64,000 bases of DNA from Azospirillum sp. 412522. Its GTDB lineage: Bacteria; Pseudomonadota; Alphaproteobacteria; Azospirillales; Azospirillaceae. This document shows positions 40,010 through 48,282 of the stretch, piece after piece. A program made the position numbers and the translations under genes. The DNA lies in the NCBI RefSeq assembly GCF_019805165.1, contig NZ_RWIJ01000029.1, positions 17,858-81,857 on the forward strand. Direction: 5' to 3'. Numbering within the stretch: the stretch's first letter is position 1; every line of letters begins with the position of its first letter. The notes beneath the pieces were generated by a model. It had not been told where the DNA came from. It did no database searches and saw only the letters and a program-made list of their open reading frames with translations.

Positions 40010-40023
40010 TTGATCTGTATCAA
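40010..40023 (-). promoter_or_regulatory. FNR/FixK-type box of sRNA B
   Basis: TTGATACAGATCAA on the minus strand, a perfect TTGAT-N4-ATCAA match, 23 nt from the -10 hexamer. Confidence 0.75.
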
Positions 40024-40078
40024 AATCAGTTAGTATCACGGCATGCAGCTCGCGTCGCCCCGCTGCAACCCGCGAACC

Positions 40079-41164
40079 TCAGCCGAGAATCTCCGCCAGT
40101 GCCACCACCAGCGCCTTGTTTTCCTCCTCACGGCCGACCGTGATCCGCAGGCAGTCGGACAGGCCATACTCGGTGACCGGCTTCACCAGGATGCCGCGGC
40201 GGGCGAGATGGTGGATGACGGCCTGGGTCCCCAGAGACGGGTCGGGCGGCACGCGGGCCAGCACGAAGTTGCAGACGCTGGGATAGACACGCAGCCCGAC
40301 CCGCTCCAGCTCGCGCGACAGCCAGGGCAGCCATTGCGCATTGTGGGCGAAGGTCGCCTCCTCGTGCCCGGCGTCGCTCAACGCGGCGGCGGCCGTCAAT
40401 TGGGCCGGCAGCGAAACGTTGAAGGTGCCTCGGATGGCGTTGACAGCCTCGATCACCGTGGCCGGGCCATAGCCCCACCCCACCCGCAGCCCCGCCAACC
40501 CATGCATCTTGGAGAAGGTGCGGATCAGCAGAACATTGTCGCAATTCTCGACGATCTCCGTCCCGTCGCTGTAGTCCGGCAACCGACAGTAATCGGCATA
40601 GGCCGAATCCAGCACCAGCAGCGTGTGCGGCGGCAGCCCGGCACGCAACCGCTGTACCGAGTCGGCCGGGATATAGGTGCCGGTCGGGTTGTTGGGGTTG
40701 GCGAGGAAGCAGATCTTCGTCCGCTCGCTGGCACGGTCGATCAGGGCCTCGACATCGACCACCATGTCGCGCTCCGCCGCGACGACCGCGGTGGCCCCGG
40801 CGGCGCGGATCGCCTTGAGGAACCCGCGATAGCCCCGCTCATGGCAGAGAACCTCGTCACCGGGGCCGGCGAAGGCCTGGGCGACCAGATGGATCAGTTC
40901 CTCCGACCCGGCGGTGCAGACGATGCGCTCGACATCGATGGAATGTCGGCGTGCGATGGCGTGGCGCAGCGGCTCCTGGTCCCAGTCGGGATAGCAATGG
41001 ATACGGGTCGCCGCTTCGCAATAGGCGTCCAGCGCCAACGGGCTGGGGCCAAGCGGATTATGGGTGAGCGACAAATCGATCCACCGGCGACCATCGCGTG
41101 GCGGGCGGGCGGGACGGTACGGCTTTATCTGGCCAACGCTGGGACGGGGGCTGAGCAGGTCCAT
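40079..41164 (-). CDS. hisC: Histidinol-phosphate aminotransferase
   Basis: A protein of 361 residues. Fold type I aminotransferase features: LTHNPLGPSPLALDAY at the N-terminus, TAGSEELIHLVAQAF, ANPNNPTGTYIP, the PLP-contacting LDSAYADY and the Schiff-base lysine in RTFSKMHGLAGLRVGW, with a C-terminal LRITVGREEENKAL. It transfers an amino group from glutamate to imidazole acetol phosphate in histidine synthesis; paralogues can act on aromatic amino acids, so specificity is not certain. It stands apart from the other his genes. A long hairpin at 41229-41263 separates it from aapP. Confidence 0.9.
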   Translation of the reverse strand: MDLLSPRPSVGQIKPYRPARPPRDGRRWIDLSLTHNPLGPSPLALDAYCEAATRIHCYPDWDQEPLRHAIARRHSIDVERIVCTAGSEELIHLVAQAFAGPGDEVLCHERGYRGFLKAIRAAGATAVVAAERDMVVDVEALIDRASERTKICFLANPNNPTGTYIPADSVQRLRAGLPPHTLLVLDSAYADYCRLPDYSDGTEIVENCDNVLLIRTFSKMHGLAGLRVGWGYGPATVIEAVNAIRGTFNVSLPAQLTAAAALSDAGHEEATFAHNAQWLPWLSRELERVGLRVYPSVCNFVLARVPPDPSLGTQAVIHHLARRGILVKPVTEYGLSDCLRITVGREEENKALVVALAEILG

Positions 41165-41228
41165 AACCTCGGTCTCCGGTAGCGGATCGGTCGAACTGCA
41201 CGTCAGGCGACCGATTGAACCGCAAACC

Positions 41229-41263
41229 GGTGCGCGACGCCACAGGACATTGCGTCGCGCACC
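41229..41263 (-). terminator. Terminator of the aap operon
   Basis: GGTGCGCGACGC and GCGTCGCGCACC form a perfect 12-bp stem with an 11-nt loop, 64 nt after the aapP stop. No strong T-run follows. Confidence 0.7.
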
Positions 41264-41326
41264 GTGAGTCGAGGTGTTTTGTTTCCGTGTGGCGGATCGA
41301 ATGGAACTGTCGATCCGCCCCGGCGA

Positions 41327-42112
41327 TCAGTGGTTCAGAATCTGGCTGAGGAAAAGGCGCGTGCGGTCCGACTTCGGGTTCGAGAAGAACGCGTCCGGCG
41401 TGTCCTGCTCGACGATCTCGCCGCGGTCCATGAAGATGACGCGGTCGGCGACCGACTTGGCGAAGCCCATCTCGTGCGTCACGCACAACATGGTCATGCC
41501 GTCCTCGGCCAGCCCGATCATGACGTCCAGCACCTCCTTGACCATCTCGGGGTCGAGGGCGGAGGTCGGCTCGTCGAACAGCATCACCTTCGGGCTCATG
41601 CACAGCGACCGCGCGATGGCCACGCGCTGCTGCTGGCCACCCGAAAGCTGGCCGGGATATTTCTTGGCCTGCTCGGCGATGCGCACCCGCTTCAAGTAGC
41701 TCATCGCCCGCTCTTCCGCCTCGGCCTTCGGCATCTTGCGGACCCAGATGGGAGCGAGCGTGCAGTTCTCCAGGACCGTCAGGTGCGGGAACAGGTTGAA
41801 GTGCTGGAACACCATGCCGACTTCGCGGCGGACCAGCTCGATGTTCTTCAGGTTGTTTGTCAGCTCGATCTTGTCGATGACGATCGTGCCCTTCTGATGC
41901 TCCTCAAGCCGGTTCAGGCAGCGGATCATCGTCGATTTGCCCGAGCCGGACGGACCGCAGACGACGATGCGCTCCCCCTTCTGGACGCTGAGGTTGATGT
42001 TCTTCAGGACGTGGAATTCGCCGTACCACTTGTTGACACCCGTGCAGCGGATGATTTCCTCGCCGCTGAGGGTGTGCTTCGGCTTGGCGCCCTGGGACAT
42101 GGCCTGGGACAT
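41327..42112 (-). CDS. aapP: General L-amino acid ABC transporter, ATP-binding protein
   Basis: A protein of 261 residues (ATG 42112, or 42100). It has Walker A GPSGSGKST, Q loop VFQHFNLFPHLTVL, signature LSGGQQQR, Walker B KVMLFDEPTSALDPEM and the H loop CVTHEMGFA. The GVNKWYGEFHVLKNINL start and close similarity in layout to the Rhizobium Aap system identify it as AapP, which powers uptake of many L-amino acids. It is the last gene of aapJQMP. Confidence 0.95.
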   Translation of the reverse strand: MSQAMSQGAKPKHTLSGEEIIRCTGVNKWYGEFHVLKNINLSVQKGERIVVCGPSGSGKSTMIRCLNRLEEHQKGTIVIDKIELTNNLKNIELVRREVGMVFQHFNLFPHLTVLENCTLAPIWVRKMPKAEAEERAMSYLKRVRIAEQAKKYPGQLSGGQQQRVAIARSLCMSPKVMLFDEPTSALDPEMVKEVLDVMIGLAEDGMTMLCVTHEMGFAKSVADRVIFMDRGEIVEQDTPDAFFSNPKSDRTRLFLSQILNH

Positions 42113-42142
42113 GGGTCTCGTGTCTCCCTTGACGGCGAGGAT

Positions 42143-43249
42143 CTAGCGGCGGTGGCCGCGATTGAGATCGCGTTCGAGCTTCTGGCTGTATTTCGACATG
42201 CTGAAGCAGAAGATCCAGTAGATCACGCCGATGAACAGATAGGCCTCGCGGTAGAAACCGCGCCAGGACGGATCGGACAGCGCCGCCTTCGCAGTGCCGA
42301 GCAGATCGTACAGGCCGATGATGATGACGAGCGAGGTGTCCTTGAAGAAGCTGATGAAGGTGTTCACCAGCGGCGGGATGGCGATGGCCAGCGCCTGCGG
42401 CAGGATGATCTTCCGCATCTTCTGCCAATAGCCGAGTCCCAGCCCGTCCGCCGCCTCGTACTGCCCCTTCGGGATCGCCTGCAAACCGCCGCGGATCGCC
42501 TCGGCCATATAGGCGGCGGCGAACATGATGAAGGCGATCTGCGCGCGCAGCAGCTTGTCGATCGACACGCCGTTCGGCAGGAACAGCGGCAGCATCACCG
42601 ACGCCATGAACAGCAGGCTGATCAGCGGCACGCCGCGGATCAGCTCGATGTAGGTGACGCACAGCACCTTCACCGCCGGCATGTTCGACCGCCGGCCGAG
42701 CGCCAGCAGGATCGACACCGGGAAGGCCACCGCCAGACCGATCACCGAAAGGATGATGGTCAGCGGCAGGCCGCCCCACAGCGTGTTCTCGACATAGGTC
42801 AGGCCGAGGACACCGCCCCACATCAGGACCGCCACCAGCGCCAGACCGGCGGCCCATACCAGCCCGAACCACGGCTTCCAAAAGCGGCGGTCGCAACTGG
42901 CGACCAGCAGGGCGATGAAGACGGCGATGGTGACCAGAGGTCGCCACTGCTGTTCCCACGGGAACATGCCGAACATGATGAAGCGCAGCTTCTCGCTGAT
43001 GAAACCCCAGCAGGCGCCGCCGGCATCCTGCCGGCAGACCGTGGAGGTCGCGTCGAAGCCATGGGCGCGGATCAGCAGCCAGTTGACGAAGGGCGGGATC
43101 GCCGACGCCAAAAGCCCCAGGACCAGAACGGTCAGGATGGCGTTGTACCAGCTGTTGAAAAGGTTGTTCCGCAGCCACGCGATCGGGCCGACGGTGTTGG
43201 CCGGCGGACGCTCGTCCGGCAGGCCGACGCTTTGCACGTTGTCGGTCAT
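42143..43249 (-). CDS. aapM: General L-amino acid ABC transporter, permease AapM
   Basis: A protein of 368 residues with about eight membrane helices. The inner-membrane permease signature EAIRGGLQAIPKGQYEAADGLGLGYWQKMRKIILPQALAIAIPPLVN is the HisM/GlnP-type EAA loop that contacts the ATPase. The long N-terminal extension with extra helices and a cysteine-containing periplasmic loop is typical of AapM. It overlaps nothing and lies 6 nt from aapQ. Confidence 0.94.
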   Translation of the reverse strand: MTDNVQSVGLPDERPPANTVGPIAWLRNNLFNSWYNAILTVLVLGLLASAIPPFVNWLLIRAHGFDATSTVCRQDAGGACWGFISEKLRFIMFGMFPWEQQWRPLVTIAVFIALLVASCDRRFWKPWFGLVWAAGLALVAVLMWGGVLGLTYVENTLWGGLPLTIILSVIGLAVAFPVSILLALGRRSNMPAVKVLCVTYIELIRGVPLISLLFMASVMLPLFLPNGVSIDKLLRAQIAFIMFAAAYMAEAIRGGLQAIPKGQYEAADGLGLGYWQKMRKIILPQALAIAIPPLVNTFISFFKDTSLVIIIGLYDLLGTAKAALSDPSWRGFYREAYLFIGVIYWIFCFSMSKYSQKLERDLNRGHRR

Positions 43250-43254
43250 GGCCG

Positions 43255-44454
43255 TTACCGCTCCACCAGCGCGATGCGCTTGTTGTACCAGTTCATGAAG
43301 ATCGAGATGCTGAGGCTGATGACGAGATAGGTGCCCATGATCATCGTCACCCCTTCGATCGCCTGGCCGGTCTGGTTCAGCGTCGTGTTGGCGATCGACA
43401 CCAGATCCGGATAGCCGATGGCGAGCGCCAGGGAGCTGTTCTTCGTCAGGTTCAGATATTGGCTGGTCAGCGGCGGCACGATCACCCGCAGCGCCTGCGG
43501 CAGGATCACCAGACGCAGGGTCGGGCTGCTCGGCAGGCCGAGAGCGCGGGCCGCCTCGGTCTGGCCCCAGTTGACCGCCTTGATGCCGCTGCGCACCACC
43601 TCGGCGATGAAGGCCGCGGTGTAGAGGGTCAGGCCGGTCAGGATGGCGAAGAATTCGGGCGAGATGGCGGCGCCGCCGGTGAAGTTGAAGCCGGACAGCG
43701 TCGGGACGTCCATCGCGAGGGGCGCACCGCCGGCGAGCCAGGTCAGGACCGGCAGGCCGACGATCAGGCCCAGCCCGGCCCAGCCCGCGGGGAACGGCTG
43801 ACCGGTGCGCGCCTGCCGCGCCCTGGCCCAGCGCGACACGCCCCAGGCGGCGACGATGGCGACCAGCAGCGCGATGCCCATGTTGGCCCAGACCGGATCG
43901 GGGGCCGGAACCGGCACGCGCAGGCCGCGCTGCGACAGGAAGACGCCCGGGATCGGGTTCAACGCCTGACGCACCGGCGGCAGGCCGTCCGACACCAGCG
44001 CGTACCAGAAGAACAGCTGCAGCAGCGGCGGGATGTTGCGGATGATCTCGACATAGGTCGAGGCCAGCTTGGCGATCAGCCAGTTGCTGGACAGCCGGGC
44101 GACGCCGATGATCGTGCCGATGATCGTCGCCAGGATGACGCCGATGATCGACACCTTCAGCGTGTTCAGCACGCCGACCAGGAAGGCCCGGCCATAGGTG
44201 TCCTTCGGCGAATAGTCGATCAGCGACTCGCCGATGCCGAAGGCCGCTTCACGCTCCAGGAAATGGTACCCGGTCGCGATCGAGCGCCGCGCGAGGTTGT
44301 CGAGCGTGTTTGAAATCAGGAACCAGCCGACCAGGACGACCGCGCCGACCACCAGGATCTGGTAGACGATGGCGCGGAACGTCGGGTCGCTGAGGGAAAA
44401 CGATACGCCACCCGGCGGCGGAGCGCCTTGGGTGGTCCGGGTCTCGGTCGCCAC
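43255..44454 (-). CDS. aapQ: General L-amino acid ABC transporter, permease AapQ
   Basis: A protein of 399 residues starting at ATG 44454. It carries the EAA loop AEVVRSGIKAVNWGQTEAARALGLPSSPTLRLVILPQALRVIVPPLTSQYLNL and an N-terminal region with the TFRAIVYQILVVGAVVLVGWFLISNTLDNLARR helix found in AapQ. It pairs with AapM to form the membrane channel. A large periplasmic insertion in the middle (about residues 150-250) is normal for this protein. Confidence 0.94.
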   Translation of the reverse strand: MATETRTTQGAPPPGGVSFSLSDPTFRAIVYQILVVGAVVLVGWFLISNTLDNLARRSIATGYHFLEREAAFGIGESLIDYSPKDTYGRAFLVGVLNTLKVSIIGVILATIIGTIIGVARLSSNWLIAKLASTYVEIIRNIPPLLQLFFWYALVSDGLPPVRQALNPIPGVFLSQRGLRVPVPAPDPVWANMGIALLVAIVAAWGVSRWARARQARTGQPFPAGWAGLGLIVGLPVLTWLAGGAPLAMDVPTLSGFNFTGGAAISPEFFAILTGLTLYTAAFIAEVVRSGIKAVNWGQTEAARALGLPSSPTLRLVILPQALRVIVPPLTSQYLNLTKNSSLALAIGYPDLVSIANTTLNQTGQAIEGVTMIMGTYLVISLSISIFMNWYNKRIALVER

Positions 44455-44667
44455 GGACTACTCTCCCCCAACCATCGCTTCCCAGACGGTGCCCACGCGG
44501 TTCCGGACGTTCTTCCGGGCATTTCCCACACCGTCGGGGATGCGACATGTCTCCCAATGCGGTCAGATCGCGGGCGTTTCAATGACGCCCTTCGCGACCG
44601 CTCCTACGACCGGAAGGCCGCCCTCTTCAGGATCCCTGACGGGGACGGCCTTCGAACGGCGGCGTGC

Positions 44668-45687
44668 TTACCGGAACGGCTGCGCGTACATCAGGCCACC
44701 CTTGGTCCACAGGGCGTTCAGGCCGCGCTCCAGCTTCAGCGGAGTGCCGGGACCGACATTGCGGTCGAAGATCTCGCCGTAGTTGCCGACCTTCTTCACG
44801 ATGTTGTAGGCCCACTTCTCGTCCAGGCCCAGAGCCTTGCCCATGCCCGGCGAGGCGCCGAGGAAGCGCTGGATGTCCGGGTTCTTGGAGCTGTTGAACT
44901 CGTCGGCGTTCTTGGAGGTGATGCCGAACTCCTCCGCCTGGATGGTGGCGTAGACCGTCCACTTGACGATGTCGAACCACTGGTCGTCACCGTGGCGCAC
45001 GGCCGGAGCCAGCGGCTCCTTGGAGATGACTTCCGGAAGGATGACGTGGTCATCCGGAACCGGCGCCACGCCGGCGCGGGTGCCGGCGAGACCGGACACG
45101 TCGGTGGTCAGCACGTCGCAGCGGCCGGCGAAGTAGGCGGCGTTCACCTCGTCGTTCGACTCGATGACGACCGGGTTGTAGGTCATGTTGTTGGCGCGGA
45201 AATAGTCCGCGAGGTTCAGCTCGGTCGTGGTGCCCGACTGGACGCAGACGGTGGCGCCGTTCAGTTCCTTGGCGCTCTTCACGCCCAGCTTCTTCGGAAC
45301 CATGAAGCCCTGGCCGTCATAATAGGTGACGGGGGCGAAGTTGAGGCCGACCGAGGTGTCGCGGGTCAGCGTGGCGGTGGTGTTGCGCGACAGCAGGTCG
45401 ACTTCGCCGGACTGGATGGCCGGGAAGCGCTGCTGGGCGGACAGCGGGGTGAACTTGACCTTGTTCGCGTCGTTGAAGATGGCGACCGCGACGGCACGGC
45501 AGTAATCGACGTCCAGGCCGGTCCAGTTGCCGGCGCTGTCGGGGTTGCCGAAACCCGGCAGGCCGGCGTTGACGCCGCACTGCACGAAGCCGCGCTGCTT
45601 GACGGTGTCGAGCGTGGCGGCGCCGGCAACGGCACTGGCGGAAACGACCACGGCCGCCGCAGCGGCGGCGAGGAACCCTGACTTCAT
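44668..45687 (-). CDS. aapJ: General L-amino acid ABC transporter, periplasmic binding protein
   Basis: A protein of 339 residues from ATG 45687 (GGTGGAG upstream), with a signal peptide ending near AGAA. SBP family 3 features: ATLDTVKQRGFVQCGVNAGLPGFG, GLDVDYCRAVAVAIF, FTPLSAQQRFPAIQSGEVDLLSRN and NEVNAAYFAGRCDVLTTD. Cysteines at two conserved AapJ positions are present. It binds a broad range of L-amino acids and delivers them to AapQM. The 213-nt gap to aapQ carries no clear hairpin. Confidence 0.94.
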   Translation of the reverse strand: MKSGFLAAAAAAVVVSASAVAGAATLDTVKQRGFVQCGVNAGLPGFGNPDSAGNWTGLDVDYCRAVAVAIFNDANKVKFTPLSAQQRFPAIQSGEVDLLSRNTTATLTRDTSVGLNFAPVTYYDGQGFMVPKKLGVKSAKELNGATVCVQSGTTTELNLADYFRANNMTYNPVVIESNDEVNAAYFAGRCDVLTTDVSGLAGTRAGVAPVPDDHVILPEVISKEPLAPAVRHGDDQWFDIVKWTVYATIQAEEFGITSKNADEFNSSKNPDIQRFLGASPGMGKALGLDEKWAYNIVKKVGNYGEIFDRNVGPGTPLKLERGLNALWTKGGLMYAQPFR

Positions 45688-46064
45688 ATTATAAACTCCA
45701 CCCTGTTCTTGCGTTCTTCGCATTTGAGCGGTCTGATGACGCGCTTGGCCACGCCGGCCTTGTGATCCGCCCCCATGATCCGGCGGGACAATCCCCGCTG
45801 GACCGGTCCTGTGAGGATCGCGACGCAGCCATGCGCGTGGGACAAGAGTGTATCAACTTGATCCGGCTTGTCGAATCCTCTGTGCATTGGTGGTGTTACC
45901 AGAACATCCCGACCGCTGAAGGCCGTTGCGCACAATCCGCGATGGCGGCAAGGCGTCCGGAATGACACAATGTTCGGCCGCGCCCGCGCCGCCTCCCGGG
46001 GACTTCCCCTGCAAATGACGGAATCGGACGCGCCGGATTGCCGCTCCAGCCAAACGGACAGTCG
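45688..46064. other. Divergent promoter region between aapJ and metC
   Basis: 377 nt without a supported gene. It must hold the promoters of the nitrogen-related aap operon and of metC. No sigma-54, SAM-riboswitch or NtrC-type element was recognised. A short TATCAACTTGATCC dyad near 45851 was seen but fits no known family well. Confidence 0.4.
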
Positions 46065-47243
46065 ATGAAAGACGTCACCAAGGACACGATTCTCGTACAT
46101 GCCGGCCGCGACCCGCGGAACAACCACGGCATCGTCAACCCGCCGGTTTACCATTGTTCGACCGTGCTGTTCCCGACCTTGGACGCGCTGGAGGAAAGCG
46201 ACCGGAACATGCTGACGACCGTGAACTACGGTCGCATGGGCACCCCAACCACCTTCGCCTTCGAAGAGGCGGCGGCGGCGCTGGAAGGCGGATACCGGGC
46301 GGTGAACACCGGTTCCGGCCTCGCCGCCATCGCCATCGCGCTGTCAGCCTTCACCAAGGCCGGCGACCATGTGCTGATCACCGACAGCGCCTATGGCCCG
46401 ACCCGCCGCTTCGCGAAGGAGACTCTGGCCCCTTACGGCGTGGAGGTCGAGTTCTACGATCCCTGCGTCGGCGCCGGCATCTCGGCGCTTCTGCGGCCGA
46501 ACACCAGCGTCGTCTTCCTCGAATCGCCGGGCTCCCTGACCTTCGAGGTGCAGGACGTGCCGGCCATCGCCGCCGCGGCCAAGACCGTCGGCGCCACGGT
46601 GATGATCGACAACACCTGGGCGACCCCGCTGTTCTTCCGCCCCTTCGACCACGGCGTCGATCTGTCGATCCATGCCGCGACCAAATACATGGTCGGCCAT
46701 GCCGACGCGATGCTGGGCGTGATCACCTGCCGCGACGAGGCGAGTTGGACCGTGGTGAAGAAGACCGCCACCCGCTTCGGCGTCTGCGGCGGGCCGGACG
46801 ACCTCTATCTTGGCCTTCGTGGCCTTCGTACCCTGTCGGTGCGCATGCGCCAGCATCAGGAAAGCGCGCTGGCGCTCGCCGACTGGCTTGCGGCCCGGCC
46901 GGAGGTGACACGGGTCCTTCACCCCGCCCGCCCGGACTTCCCCGGCCACGAGTTGTGGAAGCGCGACTTCACCGGGTCCAGCGGCCTGTTCTCCATCGTC
47001 ATCAATCAGGTCCCGCGCGCGGCACTGGCGGCAATGCTGGATGGGATGGAGTTGTTCGGCATGGGCTATAGCTGGGGCGGTTTTGAGAGCCTGATCCTGC
47101 CGACGCGGCCGGGCGCGGTGCGCTCGGCCACGCGCTGGACCGATCCGGGGCAGGTGCTGCGCCTGCATGCCGGGCTCGAGAGCCCCGACGACCTGATCCG
47201 CGATCTTGAGGCCGGCTTCCGCCGGATGGCCGCCGCCCTCTGA
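46065..47243 (+). CDS. metC: Cystathionine beta-lyase
   Basis: A protein of 392 residues from ATG 46065. Cys/Met metabolism PLP enzyme features: YGRMGTPTTFAFEEAAAALEGG, NTGSGLAAIA, MIDNTWATPLFFRPFDHGVDLSIHAATKYMVGHADAMLG with the Schiff-base lysine, and SWGGFESLILP at the end. It cleaves cystathionine to homocysteine, ammonia and pyruvate in methionine synthesis. The SAATKY/HAATKYMVGH form is typical of the MetC branch. hisI follows 29 nt downstream. Confidence 0.93.
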   Translation: MKDVTKDTILVHAGRDPRNNHGIVNPPVYHCSTVLFPTLDALEESDRNMLTTVNYGRMGTPTTFAFEEAAAALEGGYRAVNTGSGLAAIAIALSAFTKAGDHVLITDSAYGPTRRFAKETLAPYGVEVEFYDPCVGAGISALLRPNTSVVFLESPGSLTFEVQDVPAIAAAAKTVGATVMIDNTWATPLFFRPFDHGVDLSIHAATKYMVGHADAMLGVITCRDEASWTVVKKTATRFGVCGGPDDLYLGLRGLRTLSVRMRQHQESALALADWLAARPEVTRVLHPARPDFPGHELWKRDFTGSSGLFSIVINQVPRAALAAMLDGMELFGMGYSWGGFESLILPTRPGAVRSATRWTDPGQVLRLHAGLESPDDLIRDLEAGFRRMAAAL

Positions 47244-47272
47244 GCGTTGGGCCAGTTGAGGAGTGATTTACC

Positions 47273-47722
47273 ATGACGGACGCACCGTCGATCGATTCCG
47301 CCCCCAATGGAGCCACCCTCTATGAGGAGGTTCTGGCCGCCATCCGCTTCACCGCCGACGGGCTGGTGCCTGCGATCGCCCAGGCCGATGGCACCGGCGA
47401 GATCCTGATGATGGCCTGGATGAACCGCGATGCGGTGGTGGAGACGCTGTCCACCGGCCGCGTCTGCTACTGGTCGCGATCGCGTGGCGGACTGTGGCGC
47501 AAGGGCGAGACCTCCGGGCAGGTGCAACGCCTGAAGGATTTTCGGGTGGACTGTGACGGCGACACCCTCCTGCTGATCGTCGAGCAGGACGGTGTCGCCT
47601 GCCACACCGGCAGGCGCAGTTGCTTCTATCGCGCGTGGCGTGACGGACGGCTGGAGACGATCCAGGAGGTCGAAACAGACCCCGCCATTCTCTACGGCGG
47701 CCATTCGCACAGCCATGGCTGA
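47273..47722 (+). CDS. hisI: Phosphoribosyl-AMP cyclohydrolase
   Basis: A protein of 149 residues, single-domain (no HisE fusion). Conserved motifs are AWMNRDAVVETLSTGRVCYWSRSRGGLWRKGETSG, DCDGDTLLLIVEQDG (magnesium site) and ACHTGRRSCFYRAW (zinc cysteines). It opens the ring of PR-AMP in histidine synthesis. An N-terminal extension of about 25 residues is longer than in many relatives. It lies close behind metC and may be co-transcribed; sRNA C starts 91 nt downstream. Confidence 0.95.
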   Translation: MTDAPSIDSAPNGATLYEEVLAAIRFTADGLVPAIAQADGTGEILMMAWMNRDAVVETLSTGRVCYWSRSRGGLWRKGETSGQVQRLKDFRVDCDGDTLLLIVEQDGVACHTGRRSCFYRAWRDGRLETIQEVETDPAILYGGHSHSHG

Positions 47723-47766
47723 TCGCCACGACGGGAGGAGATGATTCGCCGCTGCGGATGCTTTCG

Positions 47767-47780
47767 TTGATCCACGTCAA
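47767..47780 (+). promoter_or_regulatory. FNR/FixK-type box of sRNA C
   Basis: TTGATCCACGTCAA, 9 of 10 consensus positions, 21 nt from a TATACA -10 element (47802-47807). Confidence 0.72.
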
Positions 47781-47813
47781 CGCGGCTGCTCCGCCTAAGG
47801 GTATACATACCTT

Positions 47814-47878
47814 CTTGTCTCTAACCCTCCCTGTATATGACTGCACCGGGCGTTCCTATGGGCGCCCGGTTATTTTTT
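47814..47878 (+). ncRNA. Putative FNR-controlled sRNA, copy C
   Basis: The predicted transcript of about 65 nt begins near 47814 as CTTGTCTCTAACCCTCCCTG and ends with an ACCGGGCG/CGCCCGGT hairpin (47845-47870) and TTATTTTTT. The conserved GTCTCTAACCCTCCCT is at 47817-47832. It lies in the 560-nt gap between hisI and the RTX gene, on the opposite strand to copies A and B and 7.8 kb away. Confidence 0.77.
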
Positions 47879-48228
47879 GCGCCGATCCCATGATCCACGA
47901 CTTTGGATGCGCGCCGGCGCGTTCGCGCCTTCGAACCTCTTTCGGGCGATCCGGTCCGGCAGCAGCTTTTGCCTGTGGCCTACGGCCATACCGGCCCTCG
48001 CATCGCCTTCGTCAGTCAAGCCTGTGCCCTTTTGCCTGCTGAAACCTGTCCGGATGGGAGAGAAAGTCTTTCTTCCATCACAGAAAGATCCCGCTTTCAA
48101 TCACAAAAACAACGAATAAAGAAGCATTTAAGATCGTTTATTTGATCAAGTTACAATTATCTGTGTCATCTCTCATGGTCCCCTTTGTATTGCCCCTTTA
48201 TCGCTTTTCGACCGCCCAGGCCCCATGG
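47879..48228. other. AT-rich intergenic region upstream of the RTX gene
   Basis: About 350 nt with no supported gene. The part 48050-48200 is unusually AT-rich for this chromosome (stretches such as AATCACAAAAACAACGAATA), as in regions bound by H-NS-like silencers. No terminator or sRNA pattern was seen beyond copy C. Confidence 0.4.
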
Positions 48229-48262
48229 TTAACATCTGGTTAATCGTTAACAGCACGTTAAC
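48229..48262. promoter_or_regulatory. Tandem CtrA-type boxes upstream of the RTX gene
   Basis: TTAACATCTGGTTAA (48229-48243) and TTAACAGCACGTTAAC (48247-48262) both fit TTAA-N7-TTAA(C), the CtrA consensus, and are adjacent, 20 nt ahead of the RTX start codon. Confidence 0.6.
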
Positions 48263-48282
48263 GGCACTGATGGAGAGACGCC

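Noticed and set aside
45688..46064. SAM-II type riboswitch ahead of metC
   Set aside because: No pseudoknot consensus could be found in the leader.
48130..48150. FNR box in the AT-rich region before the RTX gene (TTTGATCAAG)
   Set aside because: It lacks the N4 spacer of TTGAT-N4-ATCAA and no -10 lies at the right distance.
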